Shown here piece after piece: positions 25,308-35,101 of a stretch of 59,490 nucleotides of DNA. Both the position numbers and the translations under genes were made by a program. Location of the stretch: positions 1-59,490 of the forward strand of contig NZ_JBGFGN010000128.1 of the NCBI RefSeq assembly GCF_041224595.1. The letters are read 5' to 3'. The notes under the pieces were generated by a model that ran no database searches, had not been told where the DNA came from, and worked only from the letters and a program-made list of their open reading frames with translations. The number at the start of each line of letters is the position of its first letter. The first letter of the stretch is position 1. This stretch comes from Donghicola sp041224595 (lineage in GTDB: Bacteria > Pseudomonadota > Alphaproteobacteria > Rhodobacterales > Rhodobacteraceae).

Positions 25308-28020
25308 ACCTCTTCTGCGTCTTTCCGGTCTGGAACCCTTTGTCCTGACCGCGGACATCCCCTTTGTGAACGTGGGCGAGCGGACGAACGTCACCGGCTC
25401 TGCCAAGTTCCGCAAGCTGATCACCAACCGCGACTATGCCACCGCTTTGGATGTGGCCCGCGATCAGGTGGAAAATGGCGCACAGATCATCGACGTGAAC
25501 ATGGATGAAGGTCTGATCGACAGCAAACAGGCGATGATCGACTTTCTGAACCTCATCGCCGCTGAACCCGACATCGCCCGAGTGCCGATCATGATCGACA
25601 GCTCGAAATGGGAGGTGATCGAGGCCGGCCTGAAATGCGTGCAGGGCAAGCCGGTGGTGAACTCGATTTCGCTGAAAGAAGGCGAAGAGGCGTTCATCCA
25701 TCACGCCAGCCTATGCCTTGCCTATGGCGCGGCAGTTGTGGTCATGGCCTTTGATGAGACAGGCCAGGCCGACACCCTTCAGCGCAAGATCGAGATTTGC
25801 GAGCGTGCCTATAAGGCGCTGACTGAAAAGGTTGGCTTCCCGCCCGAAGACATCATCTTTGACCCCAACGTCTTTGCGGTGGCCACCGGCATCGAAGAAC
25901 ACAACAACTACGGCGTCGATTTCATCGAGGCCACCCGCTGGATCCGCCAGAACCTGCCCCACGCTCATGTGTCGGGCGGGGTGTCGAACTTGTCGTTCAG
26001 CTTCCGCGGAAACGAGCCCGTGCGCGAGGCGATGCACGCGGTCTTTCTGTATCACGCCATTCAGGCAGGCATGGATATGGGCATCGTCAATGCCGGTCAG
26101 CTGGCGGTCTATGACCAGATCGATGCCGACCTGCGCGACGCTTGCGAGGATGTGGTTCTGAACCGCACTCCTGACGCCACCGAGAACCTGCTAGAGATTG
26201 CGGAACGCTATCGCGGCGCGGGCGGTGGCAAAACCCGCGAAAAGGACATGTCCTGGCGTGAATGGCCTATCGACAAGCGGTTGGAACATGCCTTGGTCAA
26301 TGGCATCACAGAATTCATTGATGCCGACACAGAAGAGGCGCGACAACAGGCCGAGCGCCCCTTGCATGTGATCGAAGGCCCGTTGATGGCGGGCATGAAC
26401 GTGGTCGGCGATTTGTTTGGCGCAGGCAAAATGTTCCTGCCGCAGGTGGTGAAATCCGCCCGCGTCATGAAGCAGGCCGTGGCCGTGCTCCTGCCCTATA
26501 TGGAAGAAGAGAAGCGCCAAAACGGCGGCGATGGCCGCGAGGCTGCGGGCAAAGTCCTCATGGCCACGGTCAAAGGCGACGTCCACGATATCGGTAAGAA
26601 CATCGTCGGCGTGGTTTTGGCCTGTAATAACTACGAAATCATCGACCTTGGCGTCATGGTCCCACCCCAGAAAATTCTGGAAGAGGCCCGCAAGCATAAC
26701 GTCGATATCATCGGCCTCTCGGGCCTGATCACGCCGTCCTTGGATGAAATGGTGCATCTGGCGACCGAGCTCGAAAAAGAAGGCTTCGACGTGCCTCTGC
26801 TGATCGGGGGCGCAACCACGTCGAAGGTGCATACGGCAGTAAAAATCGCCCCGCAGTACCAACGCAATCAAGCGATCTATGTAACCGACGCGAGCCGCGC
26901 GGTGGGCGTGGTGTCTGCCTTGCTGAGCGACACGCAGCGGGATGAATACGTCGAGGGCATCCGCTCGGAATACACCGAGGTCGCCGAACGTCACGAGCGG
27001 GCCGAACTGGCCAAGCAGCGCCTGCCCTTGGCCGCAGCCCGCGCGAACGCCATGCAAATCGATTGGACAGATTACACTGTTCAGGCTCCGAAGTTCACGG
27101 GTCAGCAGGTCATCGACGACTGGGATCTGGCGGAGATCGCGCGCTACATCGACTGGACGCCGTTTTTCCAGACTTGGGAGCTCAAGGGCGTCTACCCCCG
27201 CATACTAGAGCATGAGAAATACGGCGAAGCGGCGCGCAACCTTTTTGCCGACGCGCAGGCGATGCTTCAGCGGATTATCGGAGAGACGTGGTTCAAGCCC
27301 CGCGCCGTGGTCGGATTCTGGCCCGCGAACCGTACGGGTGACGACATTCAGCTGTATGCCGACGACGCTCGGACCCAGCCACTTGATGTGCTTCACACCC
27401 TGCGTCAGCAAACGTCTAAACGCAAAGACAGCCCGAATATGGCGCTTGCCGATTTCGTAGCGCCCGAGGGCACGCCCGACTACGTGGGCGGCTTTGTGGT
27501 CACTGCGGGTCCCGAAGAGGACACAATTGCCAAGAAATTCGAAGCCGCAGGCGATGATTACAGCGCCATCATGGTCAAGGCGCTGGCCGACCGTTTTGCC
27601 GAAGCCATGGCCGAGATGCTGCACGAACGGGTCCGCCGTGACTACTGGGGCTACGTCAAGGATGAAGCTTTCAGCCCCACTGAGCTGATCGCCGAACCTT
27701 ACCGCGGTATCCGCCCGGCCCCCGGCTATCCGGCACAGCCTGACCACACGGAGAAACGGACGCTGTTCAAACTACTGGATGCCGAAGCCAGCACCGGCGT
27801 TGCGCTGACAGAAAGCATGGCGATGTGGCCCGGTGCCTCGGTTAGTGGGCTCTATCTGGGTCATCCCGACGCCTATTACTTTGGTGTCGCGAAGGTCGAG
27901 CGCGATCAGGTCGAAGACTACGCTGCCCGCAAAGGCATGGAGCTCGGCGAAGCGGAGCGTTGGCTCGCTCCGGTTTTGAATTATCGGCCGACCGTACCCA
28001 AGGGAGCTTCATCAGAGTAA
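25300..28020 (+). CDS. metH: Methionine synthase, pterin/B12/activation part (split MetH, C-terminal protein)
   Basis: A 906-residue protein with the other three MetH modules: methyltetrahydrofolate-binding domain (VGERTNVTGSAKFRKLI), B12 cap and binding domain with the cobalt-ligand His in GDVHDIGKNIVGVVL, and the S-adenosylmethionine-binding reactivation domain (YRGIRPAPGYPAQPDH, AMWPGASVSGLYLGHP). The start is the ATG at 25300, with AAGGAGA before it inside the end of the first gene. It needs cobalamin, which fits the riboswitch-controlled metal transporter next door. The clean domain-boundary split and good ribosome site argue against a sequencing frameshift. Confidence 0.93.
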   Translation: MSKPLLRLSGLEPFVLTADIPFVNVGERTNVTGSAKFRKLITNRDYATALDVARDQVENGAQIIDVNMDEGLIDSKQAMIDFLNLIAAEPDIARVPIMIDSSKWEVIEAGLKCVQGKPVVNSISLKEGEEAFIHHASLCLAYGAAVVVMAFDETGQADTLQRKIEICERAYKALTEKVGFPPEDIIFDPNVFAVATGIEEHNNYGVDFIEATRWIRQNLPHAHVSGGVSNLSFSFRGNEPVREAMHAVFLYHAIQAGMDMGIVNAGQLAVYDQIDADLRDACEDVVLNRTPDATENLLEIAERYRGAGGGKTREKDMSWREWPIDKRLEHALVNGITEFIDADTEEARQQAERPLHVIEGPLMAGMNVVGDLFGAGKMFLPQVVKSARVMKQAVAVLLPYMEEEKRQNGGDGREAAGKVLMATVKGDVHDIGKNIVGVVLACNNYEIIDLGVMVPPQKILEEARKHNVDIIGLSGLITPSLDEMVHLATELEKEGFDVPLLIGGATTSKVHTAVKIAPQYQRNQAIYVTDASRAVGVVSALLSDTQRDEYVEGIRSEYTEVAERHERAELAKQRLPLAAARANAMQIDWTDYTVQAPKFTGQQVIDDWDLAEIARYIDWTPFFQTWELKGVYPRILEHEKYGEAARNLFADAQAMLQRIIGETWFKPRAVVGFWPANRTGDDIQLYADDARTQPLDVLHTLRQQTSKRKDSPNMALADFVAPEGTPDYVGGFVVTAGPEEDTIAKKFEAAGDDYSAIMVKALADRFAEAMAEMLHERVRRDYWGYVKDEAFSPTELIAEPYRGIRPAPGYPAQPDHTEKRTLFKLLDAEASTGVALTESMAMWPGASVSGLYLGHPDAYYFGVAKVERDQVEDYAARKGMELGEAERWLAPVLNYRPTVPKGASSE

Positions 28021-28175
28021 GTGGGCTTGCCGCATTTGTGGGCGACCCTCTGTTGGGCCGCAGTCGATCGGCGAGGTCGCACCAAGTTCGATAGCAACCG
28101 CACACACAGGAATAGCCAGATTGCCAAGTGAAATCCTGCGCGGGTCATTGGACACGTGCAGGCTCTGGCGGTGGG

Positions 28176-29501
28176 CTATTCGGCGCAATAGGCTTCGACC
28201 AATGGACGTAATTTGACTCTGGCCTTTAGCATCGAAGCGATCAGATACGTTCCGGCGATCTTGCGGTGAAGGAACAGCGTTTCAGCAGGGGGAACCTGCT
28301 GTAGTTCGCGTTCGCCCCCGACTTCGAGCCCGCGGTCGCGCAGCCGGTGCATGAGATCAGACTTGCCAAAATCGAAGGGCGTTTCCTGCCGAATAGGGGA
28401 CATCGCCATATCGAACATCTCTAGAAAGACGGTCTGAAAGCGCTGGGGGGTCGCATCGTTGAAATAGCCAATTTTCTGCATTGCCGCGCGCGTCCAGTCA
28501 ACATCTCTAGCGAGCGCCGCGCGGGCCAGGTTTTTGAAATTGTTTTGCAGAGTTGGCGCAAGTGTTTGCACCGCGCCAAAATCAAGCAGAACGATCCGAC
28601 CATCCTTTGGTGAATAGCGATAATTGGCGAGGTTTGGATCCGTCTGCATCACTCTGAACTCGAAAAGCTCTCGTAGCACAAGTGTGATCAGTGCTTCGGC
28701 CGCTTGGTCCCTGGTCTCTTGCGGAGCATCAGCCAGCGCTTCCAGAGGCTCACTGTGGACGTAGCTCATGGCGAGGACATGGGCGTTGCTCAGTCCAGTA
28801 TTGAGATCAGGAAGCCGGAATAGCGGATCGTCTCGCAAAAGATCCGCGAAAGTGAACAGGTTTTGTGCCTCGGATTCATAATCCGCTTCGGCATGAAGTT
28901 GGCGTTTGGCTGCCTCTAATAAGTCGTCGATCGGCGCGTCCTTTGGCAGAAGACCAGAGATTTTGAGAAGAACTGCGAGGTTGTCTATGTCGCTATCGAT
29001 GCTGTCTCGCACGCCGGGGTACTGGACCTTGATTGCCAAGTCCTGACCCTCTCGGGTGGTCGCGCGATGAACCTGACCGATTGACGCCGAGGCGAAAGGC
29101 CTAACGTCAAAACGTTTGAAGTTGCTCTGCCAGCTGCTCCCCCATTCACGGTCCAAAACCTGCTTTAACTGTTTGGGAGGCATGGGGACCGCGCTATCCC
29201 GCATTCCTGCCAGAATCCGGTTCAATTCGGGCGGAAGCACGACACCGGTGTCCATCGACAGCATCTGCCCAAGCTTCAGAGCCGCGCCGCGCATATGAGA
29301 AAGGCTCTCGGCGAGGCGCGCCATGTTGCCCGGAGAAAACACCAATTGTTCAAGGTCCGGTTTCCGGCCTGTCGCCAGAGAGCGCAGGCCACCGGCCGCG
29401 ACGCCGCCCGAGATGCCAGCAGCGAGCCCGCCCATCCGTAGCACTCTGGTTAGGCGGCCGCTGGGGATCGGCCGCCCAAGGGTATTGTGATCCTTGCCCA
29501 C
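28176..29501 (-). CDS. ABC1/AarF (UbiB-like) kinase family protein
   Basis: A 441-residue atypical kinase. The KxGQ motif is ALKLGQMLS, the alanine-rich loop ASASIGQVH, the ATP-binding Lys lies in LAIKVQYPG, and the catalytic and metal motifs are QTDPNLANY and VLLDFGAVQ. No C-terminal membrane helix pair like that of UbiB is evident, so a ubiquinone role is unproven. A GTG start with CAGGAGGGA upstream is preferred to the ATG at 29543. It lies 96 bp downstream of the methyltransferase on the same strand. The 155-bp gap after metH (28021-28175) shows no clear terminator. Confidence 0.87.
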   Translation of the reverse strand: MGKDHNTLGRPIPSGRLTRVLRMGGLAAGISGGVAAGGLRSLATGRKPDLEQLVFSPGNMARLAESLSHMRGAALKLGQMLSMDTGVVLPPELNRILAGMRDSAVPMPPKQLKQVLDREWGSSWQSNFKRFDVRPFASASIGQVHRATTREGQDLAIKVQYPGVRDSIDSDIDNLAVLLKISGLLPKDAPIDDLLEAAKRQLHAEADYESEAQNLFTFADLLRDDPLFRLPDLNTGLSNAHVLAMSYVHSEPLEALADAPQETRDQAAEALITLVLRELFEFRVMQTDPNLANYRYSPKDGRIVLLDFGAVQTLAPTLQNNFKNLARAALARDVDWTRAAMQKIGYFNDATPQRFQTVFLEMFDMAMSPIRQETPFDFGKSDLMHRLRDRGLEVGGERELQQVPPAETLFLHRKIAGTYLIASMLKARVKLRPLVEAYCAE

Positions 29502-29597
29502 GTTCCGCTTCCCTCCTGACAATCGCCAATACACATGGCGCAAATCAGGAGGTTGTCGAGGTTAACACAAGGCGGGGTCTGGCAGGCGCCCGGATGA

Positions 29598-30191
29598 TCA
29601 GAGGGATGCTTTGAGGGCTGCAACTTGATGTTGCATCGCGAGGCGCTTGAAACCAGCTTGGGCCCAGAAGTCGATCGAACTACCTTTTTCCGTGCGGACT
29701 TCGGAAAAGCCCGCATCAAGAAGCAGCTTGGCAAAATACTCTTCGGTAAAGCCTGACTTGTGCGCCATAAACTGGTCGCCGTCCTCGATAGATGCGCGGT
29801 GACCATAAAGAATGTCGAGGGCAGTGATGTCTCCGGCAGGAGAGGAATAGATCGGTTTTTCAAGGTCTTCTGGATCAATTAGGCGCATGACCTGTTCAAG
29901 ATCAGGCGTCCGGAATACGGCGACGCCTTCGGGTTTCAAGACCCGTACAGTTTCTGCGAGCACCGAATGAACTTCGTGGGCATAGAAGTGCTCAACTGCG
30001 TGAGAGCAAAAGACAAAGTCAGCAAAGTTGTCTTCAATCACGCCCTTCATGTCGGTCAGGCTGGCCACTTTGTCCGGATTGGCCATGGGGTTGATGTCGA
30101 CGCGCACTTCGCGCCAACCGTAGAATTCAGGCGCATCCTTGGGCAGCGCGCTGCGGGGGCCAGAACCAAGGTTCAAAAATATCTTTTCCAA
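29598..30191 (-). CDS. Class I SAM-dependent methyltransferase
   Basis: A 197-residue protein with SAM motif I FLNLGSGPR at residues 5-13, an acidic ligand in VRVDINPMANP, motif IV FVFCSHAVEHFYAHEV and VLKPEGVAVFRTPD. This small type is common in glycan-synthesis loci. It begins nine bases after the stop of the 726-residue glycosyltransferase, so it is the last gene of a three-gene operon and likely methylates a sugar. The acceptor is unknown. Confidence 0.85.
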   Translation of the reverse strand: MEKIFLNLGSGPRSALPKDAPEFYGWREVRVDINPMANPDKVASLTDMKGVIEDNFADFVFCSHAVEHFYAHEVHSVLAETVRVLKPEGVAVFRTPDLEQVMRLIDPEDLEKPIYSSPAGDITALDILYGHRASIEDGDQFMAHKSGFTEEYFAKLLLDAGFSEVRTEKGSSIDFWAQAGFKRLAMQHQVAALKASL

Positions 30192-30200
30192 AGTCGTCTC

Positions 30201-32381
30201 TTAAATCCAGTTCGGGACTATGGCGCTTGCCTTGATAGTCGAATTTCTGGGGGTGGGCGCTCTGTGGCGGGTGCACAGGGCGCGATAGGGTAGGGTGTCC
30301 GTCGAGAGCAGCGGGTGCGTGAATGGATCATTCAGGATGACGTCACGCCACCGCATACGCAGATTATCAACCTCGCGCCGCATCCTGTTCCCCGAAGGAG
30401 AGGCGTGTTCTTTGCCGCGGCTCACGGATTCGAAATGTTGGACATAGCAATGGGGCGTGAATACCACGCGGTACCCATGCTCACGCAGTCGAAGGCAGTA
30501 ATCCACATCATTAAAATTGACTGCAAACAGAGTCTCTTCGAAGCCTCCCAGGCGTTCAAACAGGGATTTCCGGGTCAACATCATGGCACCCGTAACGGCG
30601 CTGCACTCGTGCGCAACTTTCAAGAGCTCTGTATAACCGGGATCTCCCCGCATACGATCCTCAAAGGAATGAAGAGCGCCATTGCTGGGCCCAAGGGCGA
30701 CACCAGCGTGTTGGATGATATCAGAGGCGCGGACCATAAGTGGACCGACAGCACCAACAGTCGGGTCTTCGATGCGGCTGGATAGCTCTGCCAAGACGCC
30801 TTTTTCAGGAAAAAGGACGTCATTGTTGAGAAAGCAAACCCGCTCGTATTTTGCGAATTCACAGGCCAGATTGTTGATCTGCGAAAAATTGAAACCGTCG
30901 TCATACTCTAGGATCGTTACGCCGGTGTCCTCTAGATCATTAAAGAACTGCGCAGATTCTTCTTCTTCTGATCGGTTGTCGACGACGATGATATCAAGGT
31001 CGAACTCTGGATTGCTGCTGCGCAGGCTTTCAATACACTCCGTCAGCATTTCCCCTTGGTCTTTAGTGGGGATGATCACGCTGACTTGGTTGCTAGTGAG
31101 CGGGCGTTTGACGTGCACTGCGGGAAATAGCGTTTCAGTATTGCTAAGGATCTGCGCGTTAGGGGCAAATTTTGGCAGATAATCGCGCAAGACCGTTTCG
31201 TGTAGACCCCGAGAAAGGCGTAATTCTTCTTCGTTAAGCAGTCCTGCAGGGTGCGGAATGTGCTGGATGTCTTCGTTGCCGAGCTGGTCTTGGATTTCTA
31301 AAAAAACCTCGAGTGGAGAGCGTGGCCTCTGGGACATCGCACGTGCCACCAAGTAGGACGGAGCGGCGAAACAGAGTGCGGCATAGCCTTGCTCTAGCTG
31401 ACGCTCTTGGTCGAATGCGGGAAAAAGCAGTGGCCAGACATCCCGGCCCTTCTGCACGCCCAAGTCAAAGTAGACCATGCCTTCGGGGCGCGCGGGCAGG
31501 ATCGTCTGAATGTCCTTGCGCGGTGTGACGGCTGCGCTGAAGACGAGCGTCCAGTCACTGCCGGACAGCTCCCAGAAACTGCCGTCGAATCCAAATCGCT
31601 CGATCTCTTTGTTGCTCAGTGACTTGGACAGAAGCTCCGGATAAAGCTCGGCATAAGCTGTCATGGGCATACTGTTTTCCAGAATGCGATCCAAGGCCAT
31701 ATCGGCGGTCCGGGTTTTGCGTCGCCCTTCCGCGTCGAGCCACACATCTCTCATGCTATTGGGATATGCGATGAAATCGACAGGGCTCCCTTCAAGCGCC
31801 ATTCCGGTCGATGTTTCGACTCGGAGCTTTCTTGGAATGCCATCCGCCAATTTCGTGTCGACGAGTATCTCGAACCCGACGCGCTGCCCGTTCGCGTTCC
31901 GAGGGTTCCCAATGTGTTGCCATCGATAAAGACGGGTGCGGCCAACCAGATCGTCACCGTCGTAGGCCAGAATTTCGTATGACGGGTGCTTCGTGACTGA
32001 GTCATTGAGATGGCCAGACAGGGTGAGCCCACTCGCATGACGCACCAGTCCAGCATTCAAACCTTCACCGGCGGCTCTCCAGTCTTTAAAGTCTTTCATA
32101 CAGACTTCGGTAATTGTGTGCTCTGCATTAAGCACTGAGATCGTCAGGAGATCCTTGTCGTTGAAAACGGCTTTGTTCAGATTGAACTCGAAGCCGCAGT
32201 CGAAAGGGACGTCGATTTTATCTTCTAAGTCATCAACGGTTTGATCGGCATAGTATGTGCCCACCAAATTGCCGTTGTGAAAAAGACCAACGGCCCATCT
32301 CTGAGATGGCTTTTCAGGGTCGTAGACATGGCCGCGAATGTAGCCGGGTTGATAAAAGTCTACGGCGGATTCAAGCGGCAT
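30201..32381 (-). CDS. Family 2 glycosyltransferase, large multidomain
   Basis: A 726-residue protein. The first 400 or so residues hold beta-rich regions of no clear family. The GT2 domain spans about 425-680: VSVIIPTKDQGEMLTECIESLRS, DIIVVDNRS, the DxD-like CFLNNDVLFP, CSAVTGAMMLTRKSLFERLGGFEE and FNDVDYCLRLREHGYRVVF. This resembles rhamnosyl/galactofuranosyl-type enzymes of surface glycans. No membrane helices. It overlaps the preceding glycosyltransferase gene by 11 bases. Confidence 0.88.
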   Translation of the reverse strand: MPLESAVDFYQPGYIRGHVYDPEKPSQRWAVGLFHNGNLVGTYYADQTVDDLEDKIDVPFDCGFEFNLNKAVFNDKDLLTISVLNAEHTITEVCMKDFKDWRAAGEGLNAGLVRHASGLTLSGHLNDSVTKHPSYEILAYDGDDLVGRTRLYRWQHIGNPRNANGQRVGFEILVDTKLADGIPRKLRVETSTGMALEGSPVDFIAYPNSMRDVWLDAEGRRKTRTADMALDRILENSMPMTAYAELYPELLSKSLSNKEIERFGFDGSFWELSGSDWTLVFSAAVTPRKDIQTILPARPEGMVYFDLGVQKGRDVWPLLFPAFDQERQLEQGYAALCFAAPSYLVARAMSQRPRSPLEVFLEIQDQLGNEDIQHIPHPAGLLNEEELRLSRGLHETVLRDYLPKFAPNAQILSNTETLFPAVHVKRPLTSNQVSVIIPTKDQGEMLTECIESLRSSNPEFDLDIIVVDNRSEEEESAQFFNDLEDTGVTILEYDDGFNFSQINNLACEFAKYERVCFLNNDVLFPEKGVLAELSSRIEDPTVGAVGPLMVRASDIIQHAGVALGPSNGALHSFEDRMRGDPGYTELLKVAHECSAVTGAMMLTRKSLFERLGGFEETLFAVNFNDVDYCLRLREHGYRVVFTPHCYVQHFESVSRGKEHASPSGNRMRREVDNLRMRWRDVILNDPFTHPLLSTDTLPYRALCTRHRAPTPRNSTIKASAIVPNWI

Positions 32382-34173
32382 CTTTGGTTCCGTTCAAAAG
32401 TTCCAAAAGCCTGTCTTCAAAGGCTTCGATATCTTGTGAGGATACTGTTTCTAGAGGCAGTCGATCAACGACCGTATCGGATTGATCGAAAAGTTGCAGG
32501 CCTTCATCTGGGTCATGAACCATGTGGTACTCATGACCAATTCGGAGTTCTTGCCCGACGCACTCAAGAGCCTCTTGAGGAAGTAAGGCAATTCGGCGCA
32601 AGTGGAGCCGTTCAAGTGCGCTGTCAAAGCTTCCTTGAACTGGAAAAATCGGGATATCCTTGACATCAATCGACCGAAGCTCAGTGTCTTCGGTGTCGCG
32701 TGCATCGGGTATTTTCTTTGGTTCCCAATCAGATTCGTCTACCAAAGCCTCGCAGTAATCCTTCAGCGGGTCGATTTGCGCATAGCGCTCATAGGCTTGC
32801 GCGTAGAACGGGTACTTCTTGATCAGAGTGCGATAGTTGTCCGAAACCAGCCTGCGTTTCGCTGGGCCAAAGCTGGTCGCGCCCACATGACCGACAAAGC
32901 AATCAACTGCTGCGATGTGACGGAACCCTTTGGTTGCGGCACGGATGCAGAAATCGACTTCTTCATAATAGCCGCTTTGAAAGTCTGTCGAGAGAAAGCC
33001 GGTCTCTTCTAAGCAGCGCTCTGAAATGAGCATTGCAAAGCCATTGCCGTTCATGACCTCTACCGAGGTGCGCGGGTTCTGTTTGAACGCCAGTGCGGAC
33101 AACTGCTCTAACTGAGACTCGGATGGCATTTCGAAACCGGTCCGAGCTTTGGGCGCGCTGAAGCTTCCTGCGTTGTTTGACAGGGGTGTGACGGTCCCGA
33201 TGTCGTCTTCCTTGAGATGGAAAACAAGCCGGTTTAAGAGCCCGTTGGGAAGGTAAGTGTCAGAATTCAATAAGAGAACTGGACCGGGCCCGATGGAGCG
33301 AAGCCCGAGGTTGACCGCGCCGACAAATCCCAAATTCTCTGGTGATCTGACGATCGTTACACGTTCATGCTGCAACGCTGCGGAGAGGATACGTGCGGTT
33401 GCTTTTTCTTTGGAGGCATCGTTGACGATCACCAAACGTGCCCGAGGGGTTTGGTCCAATTCAGCAAGAACGCTGGCAAGGCACCTTGCTAGGGCTTTTC
33501 CCCCGTCATGGACTGGTATGACGATCCAGGGCCGGCCTCGATGCCTCGTCCCGCGCCCAATCCGGCCGTTTATGGCTTTTTTCGTGCTTCTGACGTGGAT
33601 TTCAAAGCTTTGTTCAGCGACGTCAAAGGACAAAGTTCTGCTACCCTCGGACGGTTTGTCCAAGTAGGTGTCGGTTGCAAAAAGGACCGCATCACCGGAC
33701 TTGGCGGCACCGAGCATTTCTTCGAAGTCGCCAGAGCCTCGTTCATGCAACGCGCTTGCCTGATTGGCCCAACGCACAGCCGTGATCCGGTCGGTGACTT
33801 TCATTTCGGTTTGAACAATAAACGGGATTTGGGCCGGGTCCATGAACCGCAGCGCGGCCTTGCGGTGGCGGCTGCTTGTGCTGGTTGAACCCAGAATTTG
33901 AAGCCCGAGTTCATGTGCAATGTGTGGTTTGGCTTTCTGCTTTAGGTGTGCGGCAAAGAGTAGAATGTCAGGATCTGATCCATCCAGCTCCAATGCCCGA
34001 TCAATATCTTGCACTGCCGCAGCAGGATTTCCGACGCGCGCTAGAATGCGGGCACGCAACATCAGTTCTTTGGCGCCTAAGCGGTCAAAGGGGGCGAAAA
34101 CGTGATGAAATGCAGCAAGTGCATGAGTGTCTCGACCCTGTTTCAAGAGCCTTTGAATGTGAGACGTATTCAT
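32371..34173 (-). CDS. Family 2 glycosyltransferase with N-terminal helical repeats
   Basis: A 600-residue protein. Residues 1-90 look like TPR-type helices (ALAAFHHVF, AAVQDIDRALELDGSDPDILLFAAHL). The GT2 domain runs about 215-470: WIVIPVHDGGKALARCLASV, RLVIVNDAS, VLLLNSDTYLP (DxD-like), NGNGFAMLISERCLEETGF and YEEVDFCIRA. First gene of the glycosyltransferase-glycosyltransferase-methyltransferase operon, 74 bp downstream of an RTX gene and separated from it by a strong terminator. It may glycosylate a surface protein or build a polymer. Confidence 0.88.
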   Translation of the reverse strand: MNTSHIQRLLKQGRDTHALAAFHHVFAPFDRLGAKELMLRARILARVGNPAAAVQDIDRALELDGSDPDILLFAAHLKQKAKPHIAHELGLQILGSTSTSSRHRKAALRFMDPAQIPFIVQTEMKVTDRITAVRWANQASALHERGSGDFEEMLGAAKSGDAVLFATDTYLDKPSEGSRTLSFDVAEQSFEIHVRSTKKAINGRIGRGTRHRGRPWIVIPVHDGGKALARCLASVLAELDQTPRARLVIVNDASKEKATARILSAALQHERVTIVRSPENLGFVGAVNLGLRSIGPGPVLLLNSDTYLPNGLLNRLVFHLKEDDIGTVTPLSNNAGSFSAPKARTGFEMPSESQLEQLSALAFKQNPRTSVEVMNGNGFAMLISERCLEETGFLSTDFQSGYYEEVDFCIRAATKGFRHIAAVDCFVGHVGATSFGPAKRRLVSDNYRTLIKKYPFYAQAYERYAQIDPLKDYCEALVDESDWEPKKIPDARDTEDTELRSIDVKDIPIFPVQGSFDSALERLHLRRIALLPQEALECVGQELRIGHEYHMVHDPDEGLQLFDQSDTVVDRLPLETVSSQDIEAFEDRLLELLNGTKDAA

Positions 34174-34191
34174 AAATTTTTCGAAATTGGA

Positions 34192-34228
34192 GTACTAAAA
34201 AAGTAGAGCGAAGCCGTAGCTTCGCTCT
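34192..34228 (-). terminator. Intrinsic terminator after the small RTX gene
   Basis: A perfect 10-bp stem, AGAGCGAAGC / GCTTCGCTCT with a 4-base loop at 34205-34228, is followed on the minus strand by a T-rich tract (ACTTTTTTAG). It lies 18 bp after the RTX gene stop and before the glycosyltransferase operon. Confidence 0.88.
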
Positions 34229-34246
34229 GTTGTTTTGGGACTGTAC

Positions 34247-35101
34247 TTAGCTGTCCGAACCGTCGTCGTAGTCGAACTCGAAGTTCTCGACGCCTTTGAC
34301 GATGACGGTCGAGCCATCGGTAAAGGTGATGAGGGTTTTGCCACCGGTGAGCTCTTCGCTCGAGTCCAAGGAACCCGAGAAGTACGCAGTGTCTTCGCCT
34401 GCGCCGCCCATGATGGTGTCGCCTGCGCCACCGTAGAAGACATCGTTGCCAACGCCACCGAACATCTTGTCTGCGCCTTCGCCACCGGAGAGGGTGTCGT
34501 TGCCGCCGCCACCATTGAGCGTGTCGTTGCCTTTGCCACCGTCGAGGTCGTCTTTGCCTTTGCCGCCGCCAAGGAAGTCACGACCAGTGCCACCGAACAG
34601 GGTGTCAGAGCCGTTGCCGCCTTTGAGGCTGTCGTTGCCTGCGCCACCGTCGAGTTCGTCAGAGCCGCCTGCGCCAAAGACACTGTCACCACCGAAGCCG
34701 CCTTCGACCGCATCGTCACCCAGACCGGCTTTGACAATGTCGCCACCGTCGCTGCCGTTGACTTCGTCATCGCCTTTGCCGGCGAAGACTTCTTTGACAG
34801 GCTCCTCACCATCAGGATCCTGCTCAGCGAATTCATCGTCGCTCAGATCGATCGAGTTGTCTTCGTCACCGCCAACTGTGGTTTGCTTGTTCGAACCAAC
34901 GACTTCGATGGTCTTGGAACCGTCTTCGTTGCCGCGAACGACGACGTCGACATCATCCGGAACTTCCTCGTCGGGAGCCAGAACCGCCACAGTTACGTCT
35001 TCTTCGCCCTCAAGGGCCTCAAGCACTTCGTCAGCTACACCTTCCCGGATCTCACCCAGGTCGTTCTGCAGCTCATCAGCGCCATATTCACTTACCGCCA
35101 T
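34247..35101 (-). CDS. RTX calcium-binding repeat protein (small)
   Basis: A very acidic 284-residue protein. The N-terminal 110 residues are Asp/Glu-rich with no known domain. Residues about 105-240 hold roughly a dozen GGxGxDxxx nonapeptides (GGAGNDSLK, GGNGSDTLF, GGKGNDTLN and so on) that form a calcium-dependent beta-roll. The C-terminus (FTDGSTVIVKGVENFEFDYDDGSDS) may be the type I secretion signal. No Sec signal. Probably exported by the ABC/HlyD pair at 50-53 kb, although distance makes this inference. A strong terminator follows and a long AT-rich leader precedes it, suggesting its own high-level, regulated transcript. Confidence 0.85.
   Translation of the reverse strand: MAVSEYGADELQNDLGEIREGVADEVLEALEGEEDVTVAVLAPDEEVPDDVDVVVRGNEDGSKTIEVVGSNKQTTVGGDEDNSIDLSDDEFAEQDPDGEEPVKEVFAGKGDDEVNGSDGGDIVKAGLGDDAVEGGFGGDSVFGAGGSDELDGGAGNDSLKGGNGSDTLFGGTGRDFLGGGKGKDDLDGGKGNDTLNGGGGNDTLSGGEGADKMFGGVGNDVFYGGAGDTIMGGAGEDTAYFSGSLDSSEELTGGKTLITFTDGSTVIVKGVENFEFDYDDGSDS

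Noticed and set aside
28176..29501. Naming the ABC1 kinase ubiB
   Set aside because: The KxGQ family is clear but the C-terminal membrane helices of UbiB are not evident and no ubiquinone genes are near.
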